NCBI RefSeq assembly: GCF_025517535.1
Contig: NZ_JAOPKC010000013.1
Coordinates: 23,719-87,718 of the forward strand
Direction of reading: 5' to 3'
DNA from: Halapricum hydrolyticum
Lineage (GTDB): Archaea > Halobacteriota > Halobacteria > Halobacteriales > Haloarculaceae
DNA: 64,000 nucleotides
Shown: piece after piece, positions 24,066 through 32,700 of the stretch
Position numbering within the stretch: the stretch's first letter is position 1
Layout: each line of letters begins with the position of its first letter
Notes under the pieces: generated by a model
What the model saw: the letters and a program-made list of their open reading frames with translations, nothing else
The model's database searches: none
What the model was told of the DNA's origin: nothing
Made by a program: the position numbers and the translations under genes

Positions 24066-25357
24066 TCGTCGGCTCGAGCGGCCGTCGTCGTCTCGGGTGG
24101 CGAGATCGGTTCGCCCATCGCGTAGACCGTGTTGTGGCCGGTGATCTCGACCTCGACGAAGTCGCCAACCTTCAGCCCCTGGAGTTGCGCCTTCGGCAGG
24201 GCGACCTGACGGTGGGCCTCGTCGTAGCCCACCAGCGAGTCGTCGGTACCGTCCTCGGTGAGCAGGACCGATCGTTCGGTGCCGACCATCTCTTCGTAGG
24301 CCTCGCCGACGACGTCCATCTTCAGGTCGGTCATCGCCTTCGAGCGCTCCTTCTTGAGTGTGCCGCCCAGCCCCTTCATCTCGGCGGCGTCGGTACCGGG
24401 GCGCTTCGAGAAGCGCGTGACGTTGAGCTTTTCGGGGCGGATCTCCCGGAGAAGATCCATGCTGGCCTCGTGATCGTCGGGTGTTTCGGTCGGGAACCCG
24501 ACGATGAAATCCGTCGCGAGCGTCCAGTACTCGAGGTGCTCGTCGAAGGTCTCGACGATCTCGCGGAACTGCTCGACGCGGTGCTGGCGGCGCATGTCCG
24601 CGAGCACGTCGTCGGAGCCACTCTGGACGGGCGCGTGCAGGAAGTTGTAGATCTCGTCGTGCTCGGCGAACACGGACGCGAGTTCCTCGGCGATCCCGTG
24701 GACACCGCCGGGATTTGCCATCCCGAGGCGAACCCGGAAGTCGCCGTCTATCTCGGTGCAGATCCGGCTCAAAAGCTCGGGCAGAAGGCTCTCTCCCTGG
24801 TTGATGTCCCAGCCGTAGACGCCGGTGTCCTGGCCGGTGATCCGGATCTCCCGTGCCCCGCCATGGACGAGCGCTCGGGCCTTCCGGACGTTCTCCTCGA
24901 CAGTCGGAGAGTCGATCCGCCCCGTGGCCTGCTTGGTAATACAGTACGAGCAGTCGCTCATGCAGCCGCGAGCGATCGGCAGGATGCCCGTGACGCCGTC
25001 AAGGACGGGCTCGGTGTCGGGCGTGATCGTCGGACACTCGCCATTGAGGACGTACTCGGGAACGTCGTCCCAGTGGAGGATCTCGGCGTCCAGATCCGCG
25101 AACTGCTCGCCCTGGGCCAGCGCCATACACCCCGTGACGATCAGGTCCGCAGGCGTCTGTTCGTCCAGTTCTCTGGCCCGCCGGAGCATGTTCCGCTCGG
25201 TCTTCTCGACGACCGTACACGTGTTCAGGATCGCCACGTCTGCCTCTTGGGGCGAGGACGCTGGGCGGTGGCCCCCTTCCCGGAGGGCGCGCTCGATCTG
25301 CTGGGTCTCACCTCGATTGGAGGTGCACCCGTAGGTTTCGACGTAGTAGCGGGCCAT
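24062..25357 (-). CDS. tRNA t6A37 methylthiotransferase (e-MtaB type)
   Basis: 431 residues. Order: UPF0004/MTTase domain with three Cys ('YGCTSNRGE', 'LNTCTVVEK', 'VTGCMALA'), radical SAM cluster 'IARGCMSDCSYCITKQATGR' (CxxxCxxC, about 147-154), and a C-terminal TRAM domain ('LKVGDFVEVEITGHNTV'). Adds a methylthio group to t6A at position 37 of tRNAs reading ANN codons. The archaeal/eukaryal CDKAL1-like subgroup fits. Monocistronic. Confidence 0.94.
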   Translation of the reverse strand: MARYYVETYGCTSNRGETQQIERALREGGHRPASSPQEADVAILNTCTVVEKTERNMLRRARELDEQTPADLIVTGCMALAQGEQFADLDAEILHWDDVPEYVLNGECPTITPDTEPVLDGVTGILPIARGCMSDCSYCITKQATGRIDSPTVEENVRKARALVHGGAREIRITGQDTGVYGWDINQGESLLPELLSRICTEIDGDFRVRLGMANPGGVHGIAEELASVFAEHDEIYNFLHAPVQSGSDDVLADMRRQHRVEQFREIVETFDEHLEYWTLATDFIVGFPTETPDDHEASMDLLREIRPEKLNVTRFSKRPGTDAAEMKGLGGTLKKERSKAMTDLKMDVVGEAYEEMVGTERSVLLTEDGTDDSLVGYDEAHRQVALPKAQLQGLKVGDFVEVEITGHNTVYAMGEPISPPETTTAARADD

Positions 25358-25461
25358 CGTGTCTGTGTATCACTACATCCGCGCACGCAAAAGCACGACG
25401 GATCGAGACGACGGTGAGACGCGCCGAACGCCACCGATTGGGGCCGTTCGGAGTGAGCGCA

Positions 25462-25495
25462 ACTATTATTCTACAGGCAAAAAACCAAAACGTGT
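25462..25495 (+). promoter_or_regulatory. TATA element of the PGF-CTERM protein gene
   Basis: TATA-like actattatt at 25462-25470, about 30 bases before ATG 25496, so transcription begins within a few bases of the start; the A-rich stretch aaaaaaccaaaa lies between. Confidence 0.5.
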
Positions 25496-27589
25496 ATGCT
25501 GAACGAGAAAACAGGAGCCGTCCTGACTGTTGCCTTCCTGTTGTTGTCTGCAGTCGGCGGTGTCGCGACCGCGACGGCAGCCGGGGGAACAGGGGATAGC
25601 ATCGTCGCCGCGTCCAGCGGGGACGAGGCACCGCTGAACGAAACCGTATCGAACGCGGACGAGGCGTACGTGGCAGGCGACGGGTCAGTCATACTGGTCT
25701 ACGAGTACGAAGACTCGGACGACCTCCAAGCGACGAGCGGACACGCCAGTATGGACGTCGCTGACGGCTTCGCCGAGTTCGTAATGAGCCAGGATGCCGA
25801 GACAGACGTGACGGCTAACGTGTCGCTGCTGGCGACGCCCGACGAGATGAGCGCCGACGGAGCAGCGGTAACCGACCGGCCGGCCCCGCTGAAAGATCTC
25901 CGGTTCGAGTTCGATAGCGTCCAGAACAGAACCGTCAGCGAGTCGTCGATGGCTCTGAACAGCACCGTCGCAGTCCCACGGGACTCACAGATGTCGTTCG
26001 TGTTCTTCCTCCTCCAGGAAGCTCGAACGGACGGGACCATCACGACGGACGCAACCTCTCTGACCGCCGACGGGTCAGCGAGCGTCCAGCTGGCCGCACA
26101 GATGATTCCGGATCGGTCACACAGGTTCGTCCTGGCCGAACAGGACGAGACCTACACCCTCGAAGTGGAGGAGTCGTACGTGCTAGGGGCACAAGAGGCC
26201 GGGGACTGGAACACCTCCGAGCGGGCACAGGCGACTCTCGAGGAGCAGTACTGTGAAGGGGTCAATACGACCAACGTAACGTGTGATGTCAGCCTCGACA
26301 ATTACGACCTGACCGAAGAAGATGCCGGGCAGCGACTGGACATCGCGTACACGGTCACGGTCGGCGGCGTCGACGCGGCCATCTCCGAGGCGATCGTCGA
26401 AGGGTTCGCCGGTCCGGAAACGAATATGACCGAGGCCGAAGCGGCCGAGTTGGCAGACCGGATCGAGAACGTCACACTCTCGCACGTCGAAGCGGAGGTG
26501 GCCGTCGAGACCGGCCCGGCAGGTGGCCAGCAGGCGAGCGTCGCCTGGAACGTCAGCCTCGACGGGACGGACGACCTGACGCTCGCGTACGTCGACCTCC
26601 TCGAACAGATCGAGCAGACGGCAGCGACCGGCCCGCAGACGCCCGATACAGGCCTCCCATCGGGGATGTTCGGCGTCCCGCTGACGGACACGGCCGAGCA
26701 ACTCCGCGAACAGACGGAAGCGAGACGCGCCGCCGGACTGGAGACGACCTCGAGCTGGGAGTTCGTCCTTACGACCGGCCAGGACGCCACGGGTGAACAG
26801 TTTGTCGCCAACCTGAACGGGGCAGCGGCGTCCGAGACGACTAACTGGGACGACTACGTGGCGGAACTCGAAGACCGGGAGCTCCCGATCACGGATAGCA
26901 TGCGGACAGCACTCGACGTCCGGACGAGCGGCGACCGGATCGTCGCCGAGGGATCCGCAAGCGTCGCGGATGAGAGAATGTTCGACCGCGCGCTGACCGA
27001 GTACAACCGAACGGCCAACCAGACCGAAGTCACCGAAGTGATCGAGGCGATCAGAGCAGCCGACTTCGAACACGCCCGTCTGAGCGCGAGTGTCGCCGAC
27101 GGCACCACCACGGTCCGGGGCAACCTCTCGGTCAGTGACGGAACGGCTATCAGCGATCGGCTTCCCCTCCCGTTCTCGATGATCGAAGCGAGCGAGACGA
27201 ACCTCGACGCAGGACGGACAGCTATCCTGCTGGACGCCGGCCTCGAGAGTGACGCCGACGAGGATACAGTGCGGGCACTGGCGTTCGTCGGCGAAGAGAC
27301 CGACATCAGCATACCTGGCGAATGGGACGAAGAAAGCCAGCCGTTGCTCTCGCTCGCTGCCAGCGACGGTGGAACTGACGACGAGACTGATGACGAGACT
27401 GACGACGAGACTGACGACGAAACCGACAGAGAAACTGAAACCGAGACCGACGACGGAGAAACTGAAACCGAGACGGAGACCGAAACCGGCGACGGTGGCG
27501 GACCCGGCTTCGGTGTCGCCGTCGCGCTCGTCGCGCTGCTCGGAGCAGCTAGCGGGGCTGCAGTAGCGGGACAGCGGATCGAGCCGTAA
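25496..27589 (+). CDS. Secreted surface protein with PGF-CTERM tail
   Basis: 697 residues. Signal peptide at 1-29 ('GAVLTVAFLLLSAVGGVATA'), a large extracellular region rich in Thr/Asp and sequons, then a DETD-repeat stalk coded by 12-bp repeats (about 27370-27426) and Glu/Thr-rich linker, then 'GGGPGFGVAVALVALLGAAS' and a basic end: the PGF-CTERM signal cut by archaeosortase A, after which a lipid anchor replaces the helix. Function unknown. The coding of the tail is 98% identical over 50 bp to that of the S-layer protein (29735-29784, opposite strand). Confidence 0.88.
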   Translation: MLNEKTGAVLTVAFLLLSAVGGVATATAAGGTGDSIVAASSGDEAPLNETVSNADEAYVAGDGSVILVYEYEDSDDLQATSGHASMDVADGFAEFVMSQDAETDVTANVSLLATPDEMSADGAAVTDRPAPLKDLRFEFDSVQNRTVSESSMALNSTVAVPRDSQMSFVFFLLQEARTDGTITTDATSLTADGSASVQLAAQMIPDRSHRFVLAEQDETYTLEVEESYVLGAQEAGDWNTSERAQATLEEQYCEGVNTTNVTCDVSLDNYDLTEEDAGQRLDIAYTVTVGGVDAAISEAIVEGFAGPETNMTEAEAAELADRIENVTLSHVEAEVAVETGPAGGQQASVAWNVSLDGTDDLTLAYVDLLEQIEQTAATGPQTPDTGLPSGMFGVPLTDTAEQLREQTEARRAAGLETTSSWEFVLTTGQDATGEQFVANLNGAAASETTNWDDYVAELEDRELPITDSMRTALDVRTSGDRIVAEGSASVADERMFDRALTEYNRTANQTEVTEVIEAIRAADFEHARLSASVADGTTTVRGNLSVSDGTAISDRLPLPFSMIEASETNLDAGRTAILLDAGLESDADEDTVRALAFVGEETDISIPGEWDEESQPLLSLAASDGGTDDETDDETDDETDDETDRETETETDDGETETETETETGDGGGPGFGVAVALVALLGAASGAAVAGQRIEP
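27494..27543 (+). repeat. 50-bp inverted repeat, copy A
   Basis: 49 of 50 bases match the reverse complement of 29735-29784. Codes for the PGF-CTERM tail; the partner copy codes for the same part of the S-layer glycoprotein. The two lie 2.2 kb apart in inverted orientation and bracket deoC and the DUF63 gene. Confidence 0.9.
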
Positions 27590-27604
27590 GACCCGCGGTC
27601 TTCC

Positions 27605-28243
27605 TCACGTTTTCGAGCGCCGGTACTTCTCGAGAATCGTCTCTCCCGAGGACGCGCCGATCCGCTCGGCCCCTGCCTCAAACAGTTTCTCTGCCCGCTC
27701 CCATGTGTCGATCCCGCCGGCGGCCTTGACAGGTAGATACGTCGAGAGCAACTCGACGTCGTCGGTCGTCGCTCCGCCGTCGGCAAAGCCCGTCGCAGTC
27801 TTGAGATAGGCGGCGTCGGCCTCGGCTGCGAGGCGGGCAGCACGGTGTTTTTCGTCATCGGCGAGCAGCGGCGCCTCGACGATGACTTTGACTGGGCGAG
27901 TCGTCGCCGCGACGACTTCCGCGATGTCCCAGCGGAACGTTTCGTCTTCGCCCGCCCGCAGAAGCCCGAGGTTCGCAACCATATCGAGTTCGTCGGCTCC
28001 GGCCTCGACGAGCGCCGCAGCCTCCTCGGTTTTGATCGCACTCGTGTGCTGTCCGTGCGGGAACCCGACGACCGTCGTCACTGCGACGCTCGAGGCATAC
28101 TCGGCGGCCATCGACACGTAGCATGGCGGGACACAGGCGCGCATGCCGGTCTCGATGGCGACGTCGAGCACCGCCCGAACGTCCGCAGGCGTCGTCGTCG
28201 GCCCCAGGACCGTGTGTTCGATCCGCGCGGCGATGTCGTCCAT
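27605..28243 (-). CDS. deoC: Deoxyribose-phosphate aldolase
   Basis: 212 residues, class I TIM-barrel aldolase; cleaves 2-deoxyribose-5-phosphate to glyceraldehyde-3-phosphate and acetaldehyde in deoxynucleoside breakdown. 'VVGFPHGQHTSAIK' (about 60), 'DELDMVANLGLL', 'VKVIVEAPLL' and the Schiff-base Lys in 'YLKTATGFADGG' match DeoC. ATG at 28243 fits the family N-terminus 'IEHTVLGPTTT'. Convergent with the surface-protein gene (15-base gap). Confidence 0.92.
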   Translation of the reverse strand: MDDIAARIEHTVLGPTTTPADVRAVLDVAIETGMRACVPPCYVSMAAEYASSVAVTTVVGFPHGQHTSAIKTEEAAALVEAGADELDMVANLGLLRAGEDETFRWDIAEVVAATTRPVKVIVEAPLLADDEKHRAARLAAEADAAYLKTATGFADGGATTDDVELLSTYLPVKAAGGIDTWERAEKLFEAGAERIGASSGETILEKYRRSKT

Positions 28244-28322
28244 ACCGGCTGGACGGCGGCCAGCGCCAAAAGCGCATCTCCGGACCGCTATCCTTTCGGT
28301 CGTGGCGAACGGCCACATCGGT

Positions 28323-29183
28323 ATGGCACTCCTTCCGAGCGGGCTCGTCGTGCCGCCGCTCCCGCACCTCGTGGTGCTGCTAATCGGAACCGCAACAGTG
28401 ACTGCGTTCCTGCTCGCGCTCGAGCCGCGGGTCACACAGGGCCACGTGCTGGCGTTCACGCCGTGGATGATCATGGGCGCGAGCGCGCACGCGCTCCACC
28501 AGATCGACCCGGGCATGTACCCGGCCTGGGCCGAGCCGCTGTTCGGCGCCCCGGCTGTCTACGTGACGACGTTCATCGCGCTCGGGGTCGTCTGGGCGAT
28601 CTTTGCGTTCCGGGCCAGTCTGCGCCCCCACAAAGACCGGGTCGCGCGTGATCTCGGCGTGACGGGTGCAGTCGTATTGCTCGGACTGGTCGTCTTCGCG
28701 AGCCAGCAGGACACGCTTGCCGGTGCCGAACCAGTCTGGTCGGCCGCGGGCATCGTCATCACGGTCCCAATAACCCTCGGGATCTACTTCGGGATGGCCT
28801 ATCTCACGACCGACGTCGTCGCCAAGACGCGACTCGTCGGCGGGCTCGTGGTCTTCGCGCACGCCCTGGACGGGATTACGACCGCTATCGGGATCGACGT
28901 GCTCGGAACGGCAGAACGCTCGCCGCTCCCCCGGACGATCATGGACATCGCCGGCGAATTGCCGATCTCCGGGGCGGTCGGCGTCGGCTGGCTGTTCGTC
29001 GTCGTCAAGCTCGCGCTCGCGGTCGTCATCGTCTACGCCTTCGCCGACTATCTCGAGGCCGAACCCGTCCGCGGGAACCTCGCGTTCGCTGTCATCGTCG
29101 CGCTCGGTCTCGGACCGGCTATCAACAACGTCGTGATCTTTGCACTCCACAGCGAGGCGACGCTCGCCGCTATCGCTGGCTGA
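28323..29183 (+). CDS. DUF63 integral membrane protein
   Basis: 286 residues with about seven transmembrane helices. 'PWMIMGASAHALHQIDP', 'FAHALDGITTAIGIDV' and the conserved small-residue helices are typical of the archaeal DUF63 family, of unknown function. ATG at 28323; divergent from deoC with an 80-base gap. Confidence 0.85.
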   Translation: MALLPSGLVVPPLPHLVVLLIGTATVTAFLLALEPRVTQGHVLAFTPWMIMGASAHALHQIDPGMYPAWAEPLFGAPAVYVTTFIALGVVWAIFAFRASLRPHKDRVARDLGVTGAVVLLGLVVFASQQDTLAGAEPVWSAAGIVITVPITLGIYFGMAYLTTDVVAKTRLVGGLVVFAHALDGITTAIGIDVLGTAERSPLPRTIMDIAGELPISGAVGVGWLFVVVKLALAVVIVYAFADYLEAEPVRGNLAFAVIVALGLGPAINNVVIFALHSEATLAAIAG

Positions 29184-29662
29184 TACCCCGACGGCACTGT
29201 TTTTTCGATACTCGGGCTGAACATCAGTCAGGCATACGCGAGTCGGCAGGACGACCGTCCGATCGAAAGGAATCGTAGCCGACTCCACGCAGTGTATTGT
29301 GGCCGCGTCACAGGTTGGCCCTGTGTCGAACGGGACGCCGCAACCGGGCGTGGATGTCCGGCAGGCACGGTCGTCATCTGGACGTCACGAACGTGTAGGA
29401 AGTGCCCCGCGTTCGGGAAGGGGAAGCCAATAGACGAGTATCGGGACGTATTCTGCACAGTGGCTGAGACGGATCTCGAAGCTCCCGTATCGGCTCCTGT
29501 CATCAGCTACCAGAGGGTGACTGATACGGAGTGCCGTGACGACTTGCAGCTCCGGCCGCATGTCGGTCTGGAGAATCGAACGACTGGACTCGGTATCTTT
29601 CGGGTAAGACTGCTGTTCCGTCGTTGATCGAGACCGCGAGGAGTGCTGCAGCTATGTGGTGC
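29184..29662. other. Roughly 480-bp spacer without convincing gene
   Basis: Plus-strand frame 29292-29627 (111 codons) contains 'CRKCPAFGKGKPIDEYRDVF' but lacks any recognisable family and has poor codon bias; no promoter is evident. Possibly a decayed gene. Directly after DUF63 lies a T-run (tttttt, 29202-29207) that could end transcription. Confidence 0.4.
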
Positions 29663-29700
29663 GAAAAAATAAAAAACGTCAGGAGTCGGCGAAGGCCGAC
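29663..29700 (-). terminator. Hairpin/T-run terminator of the S-layer gene
   Basis: Directly after the S-layer stop: 6-bp stem GTCGGC/GCCGAC with 4-base loop (29685-29700), then on the minus strand gacgttttttattttttc, a T-rich run (29662-29679). This is a strong archaeal transcription-stop signal, matching a highly expressed gene. Confidence 0.8.
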
Positions 29701-32700
29701 TTAGTTGTTGCGGCGGACGGCGAGCAGCGCAGCACCGAGCAGCGCGACGAGCGCGACGGCGATACCGAAGCCGGGTCCGCCACCATCACCTTCTTCGGTG
29801 GTGGTGGTCTCCGTCGGCGTGTCCGTCGGCGTGTCCGTCGGCGTGTCCGTCGGCGTGTCCGTCGGCGTGTCCGTCGGCGTGTCCGTCGGCGTGTCCGTCG
29901 GGCCGGGCACTCTGACAGTCGCACTATCAGTCACCGGGTTGCCGTCAGCGTCGGTGTACGGAGCGTCGGCGTCCGGGAAGTCGTAGGCCTGGTTGTCGTT
30001 GTCGTCCAGGTGCGGCATGGCCGTGACCTGGTTGTCACCGGCAGACAGCGACGTGTCGAGGAGGACCTCGACGTTGTCGACCGTGCCAGGCTCGAAGTAG
30101 TCGGAGTGACCGATGACGTTGCCGTCAGCGTCGTGGATCACGATGAAGCCACCTTCGGGCAGGTAGGCCTCACGGACCGTGACTACGTCGCCGGATTCAC
30201 TCTGCTGGCTGCGGAAGTCGACCGTAGCGACGGGCGGCTCCTGCAGCGTGTAGGTGACCTCGTCACCGTTGATCGAAGCGGTGATCTGGTCACCGGCGCT
30301 CAGATCGCTGAGATCGAACGCAGCGCTGAAGCTGCCGTCGTCCTGCACGGTCGCGTCAACAGTGTCGACCAGACCCGGACCGGAGACTTCGATGGTGTAG
30401 GTCGTGCCGGCGTCCTCGGAGGTGGTGCCGGAGATGACCTGCTCTTCAGCGGCGAAGAGCTCGAGGTCTTCGTCGAGCTGTGCCGGTGCGCTGACCTGCA
30501 AGCTCTCCGTGATAGGCTGGTAACCGGCCGGTCGCGTCGTCAGCGAGTACTCGCCGAGCGACGCGCCCGCCGGAATCGGAATCGAGACCATGCCGTTCTC
30601 GTCAGAGGTCTCGGATTCGATCACGTTGCCGTTGGGGTCCTCGAGGGACACCTCGGCGAAGCTGATCGGGTCGTCCGTCGCCGCGGCGGTCACGGTGACG
30701 TTGACCGAGCCACCGGGCGTGGCGGTCTCGGAGGCGAGGCCGAGGTCGACCTGCTTGTTCGAGCGCAGGACGTCGAAGACGATGTCATCGCCTTCGATGG
30801 TCTTGGTGACCGGGCCGGAAGCGTCGCCGCTGAGCAGCTCGATGATGCCTTCACCGGTACCCGTCGGGGTCACGGTGAGGTACCCGACCTGACCCTGTTC
30901 GTAGGGGATGTTCGGGTACGGAGCATCGTTGTCCGTCACCAGCACGCTCGCGTCTTCCATTTCGGTGAACGTGTTGATGGTGTTCTCGTTGACCGGGTCA
31001 GAGGACGTGTTGATCGCGAAGTTGAGGCGCTGGACTGGCAGGTCGTTCTGATCTGCCGGGAAGGCCTCGACTCGGATCGTCTGGGTCACGTCGTTGGCCA
31101 GGATCAGGTTGCTCGTGTCCTCGTCTCGCGGGAGCAGGGCACCGGACTGGTCGTAGACCTGGACACGCGGGAGCTGACCTTCAGGCGTGTCGTACCATTC
31201 GGCCGTCGGCCCGTCAGCGTCGCCGGTATCGAATCCGCTCTCGCTCGTGTATGCGGACAGGTTGAATTTCGGAACGAACTCGCCGTTGTCGTCCGCGTCA
31301 GTCGGGTTGACGTCGAACGTGACGAGACCGCTCTCGTTGTTCAGCTGGACCTTCGAACCGTCCGCATCATTGCCCAGCGTGTCGTGGAACACGACCTCGG
31401 CGGCACCGACGCTACCGTCGATGTAGCCGAGCTGTGAGTCGTCGAGCATGGTCCCGTTGATCGGGGTGCCGAGTGCGTCAGTGACCTGACCCTCGACTCG
31501 GTACCATCGGTCGTCGCTGATGGTCATCGTGTCCACGCCTTCGAGGGACGTGAAGTTGTCTTCAACCGTGTTTTCGACAGCGAACGTCTCGTACGTCGTC
31601 TCGTTGACGTTGGTGCCGAGGATCGTGGTGTCGATGCTGGGGTTCGCAGCGTGGAAGACGCCTTCGTCGTCAGCCGTCTTGTACGACGCGTCGGGCGTCG
31701 TGATCTGGAGCTGGAAGGCGTCGGCATCGCGGTCGCTGTTGTTGGTGAAGCCGAAGGCTTCGTCAGCATCCGCGCCGTCAGTCTCGGTGCTGACGTAGCT
31801 GCTGTTCTGGATGTCGTCGATCACGTAGGTGCCGTTCGCGGGATCGCTAGCGTCCACGTCGAAGTGGACCTTGTGCGTGCCCGGCGAGTCGTCTTGGGTG
31901 GCACCGACGATGCCGACGAAGGGTTCGCCGTCGAGTTCGGCATCAGCGAGGTCGTTCAGATCGACCTCTTCACCGGCGATACCTTCAGTCAGATCGACCG
32001 GCTCACCGCTCGCGTTGGTGAGCTCGAACGCGATCTGATCGTACTCGACACCCTTCGTGAGAGTGAAGACGTCACCGTCTTCAGTGGTCTTGAAGCCGCT
32101 GTAGTCGCTGGTGTTCTCCGGCAGGAACTCGACCTGCAGCGAGTCGTCAGCAGTGAGATCAACCGTGCGGACCGCAGCGCGGTCGACTTCCTGCTGTTCG
32201 AGCGCTTTGTCCTGCAGGTTCAGGTCAGCGTACTGGTACGCCGTAAAGGTCAGCTGCGAGATCTCGCTGGCGATGCCGGTCGTGCCAGCATTGTCGATCC
32301 CGCGCGGACCGAGCGTGATGTTCTCGAACTCGTACTCGCCGTCGTTGACGTTCGACGTCCGGGCGTCAGTCTCGGTGTCGAGATCGTAGCCCGTCTGGGT
32401 AAGGCGGACCAGACCGTTGTTGACCGGCGCAAAGTTGTCGTACGGCGCGTTGACAACTGCTGAGAGGTCCACATTCTGGTCACCGAGGATCGACTGCGTC
32501 GTCTCATTGTCGATGACGAACTCTTCGATCTGCAAGCCAGCAGCGTCGAGCGGAATCTCGACCGTGTCCTCACCAACGACGTTGACCTCGTGGACGATCT
32601 GCTCGTCGACCTCATCGGTCGAGGTCGGACGGATCAAGAACGCGTACTCGTCGCGGCTGTCACCATCAGCGAGGTCGACGTACTGAGCGTCAAGGACGTT

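Noticed and set aside
27370..27426. 12-bp repeats in the PGF-CTERM gene
   Set aside because: Code DETD repeats in frame; no spacer structure.
29292..29627. 111-codon frame between DUF63 and the S-layer gene
   Set aside because: No family, weak codon bias, no promoter; may be debris.
29809..29900. 12-bp tandem repeats resembling a tiny CRISPR
   Set aside because: Repeats are contiguous without spacers and code PTDT in the S-layer stalk.
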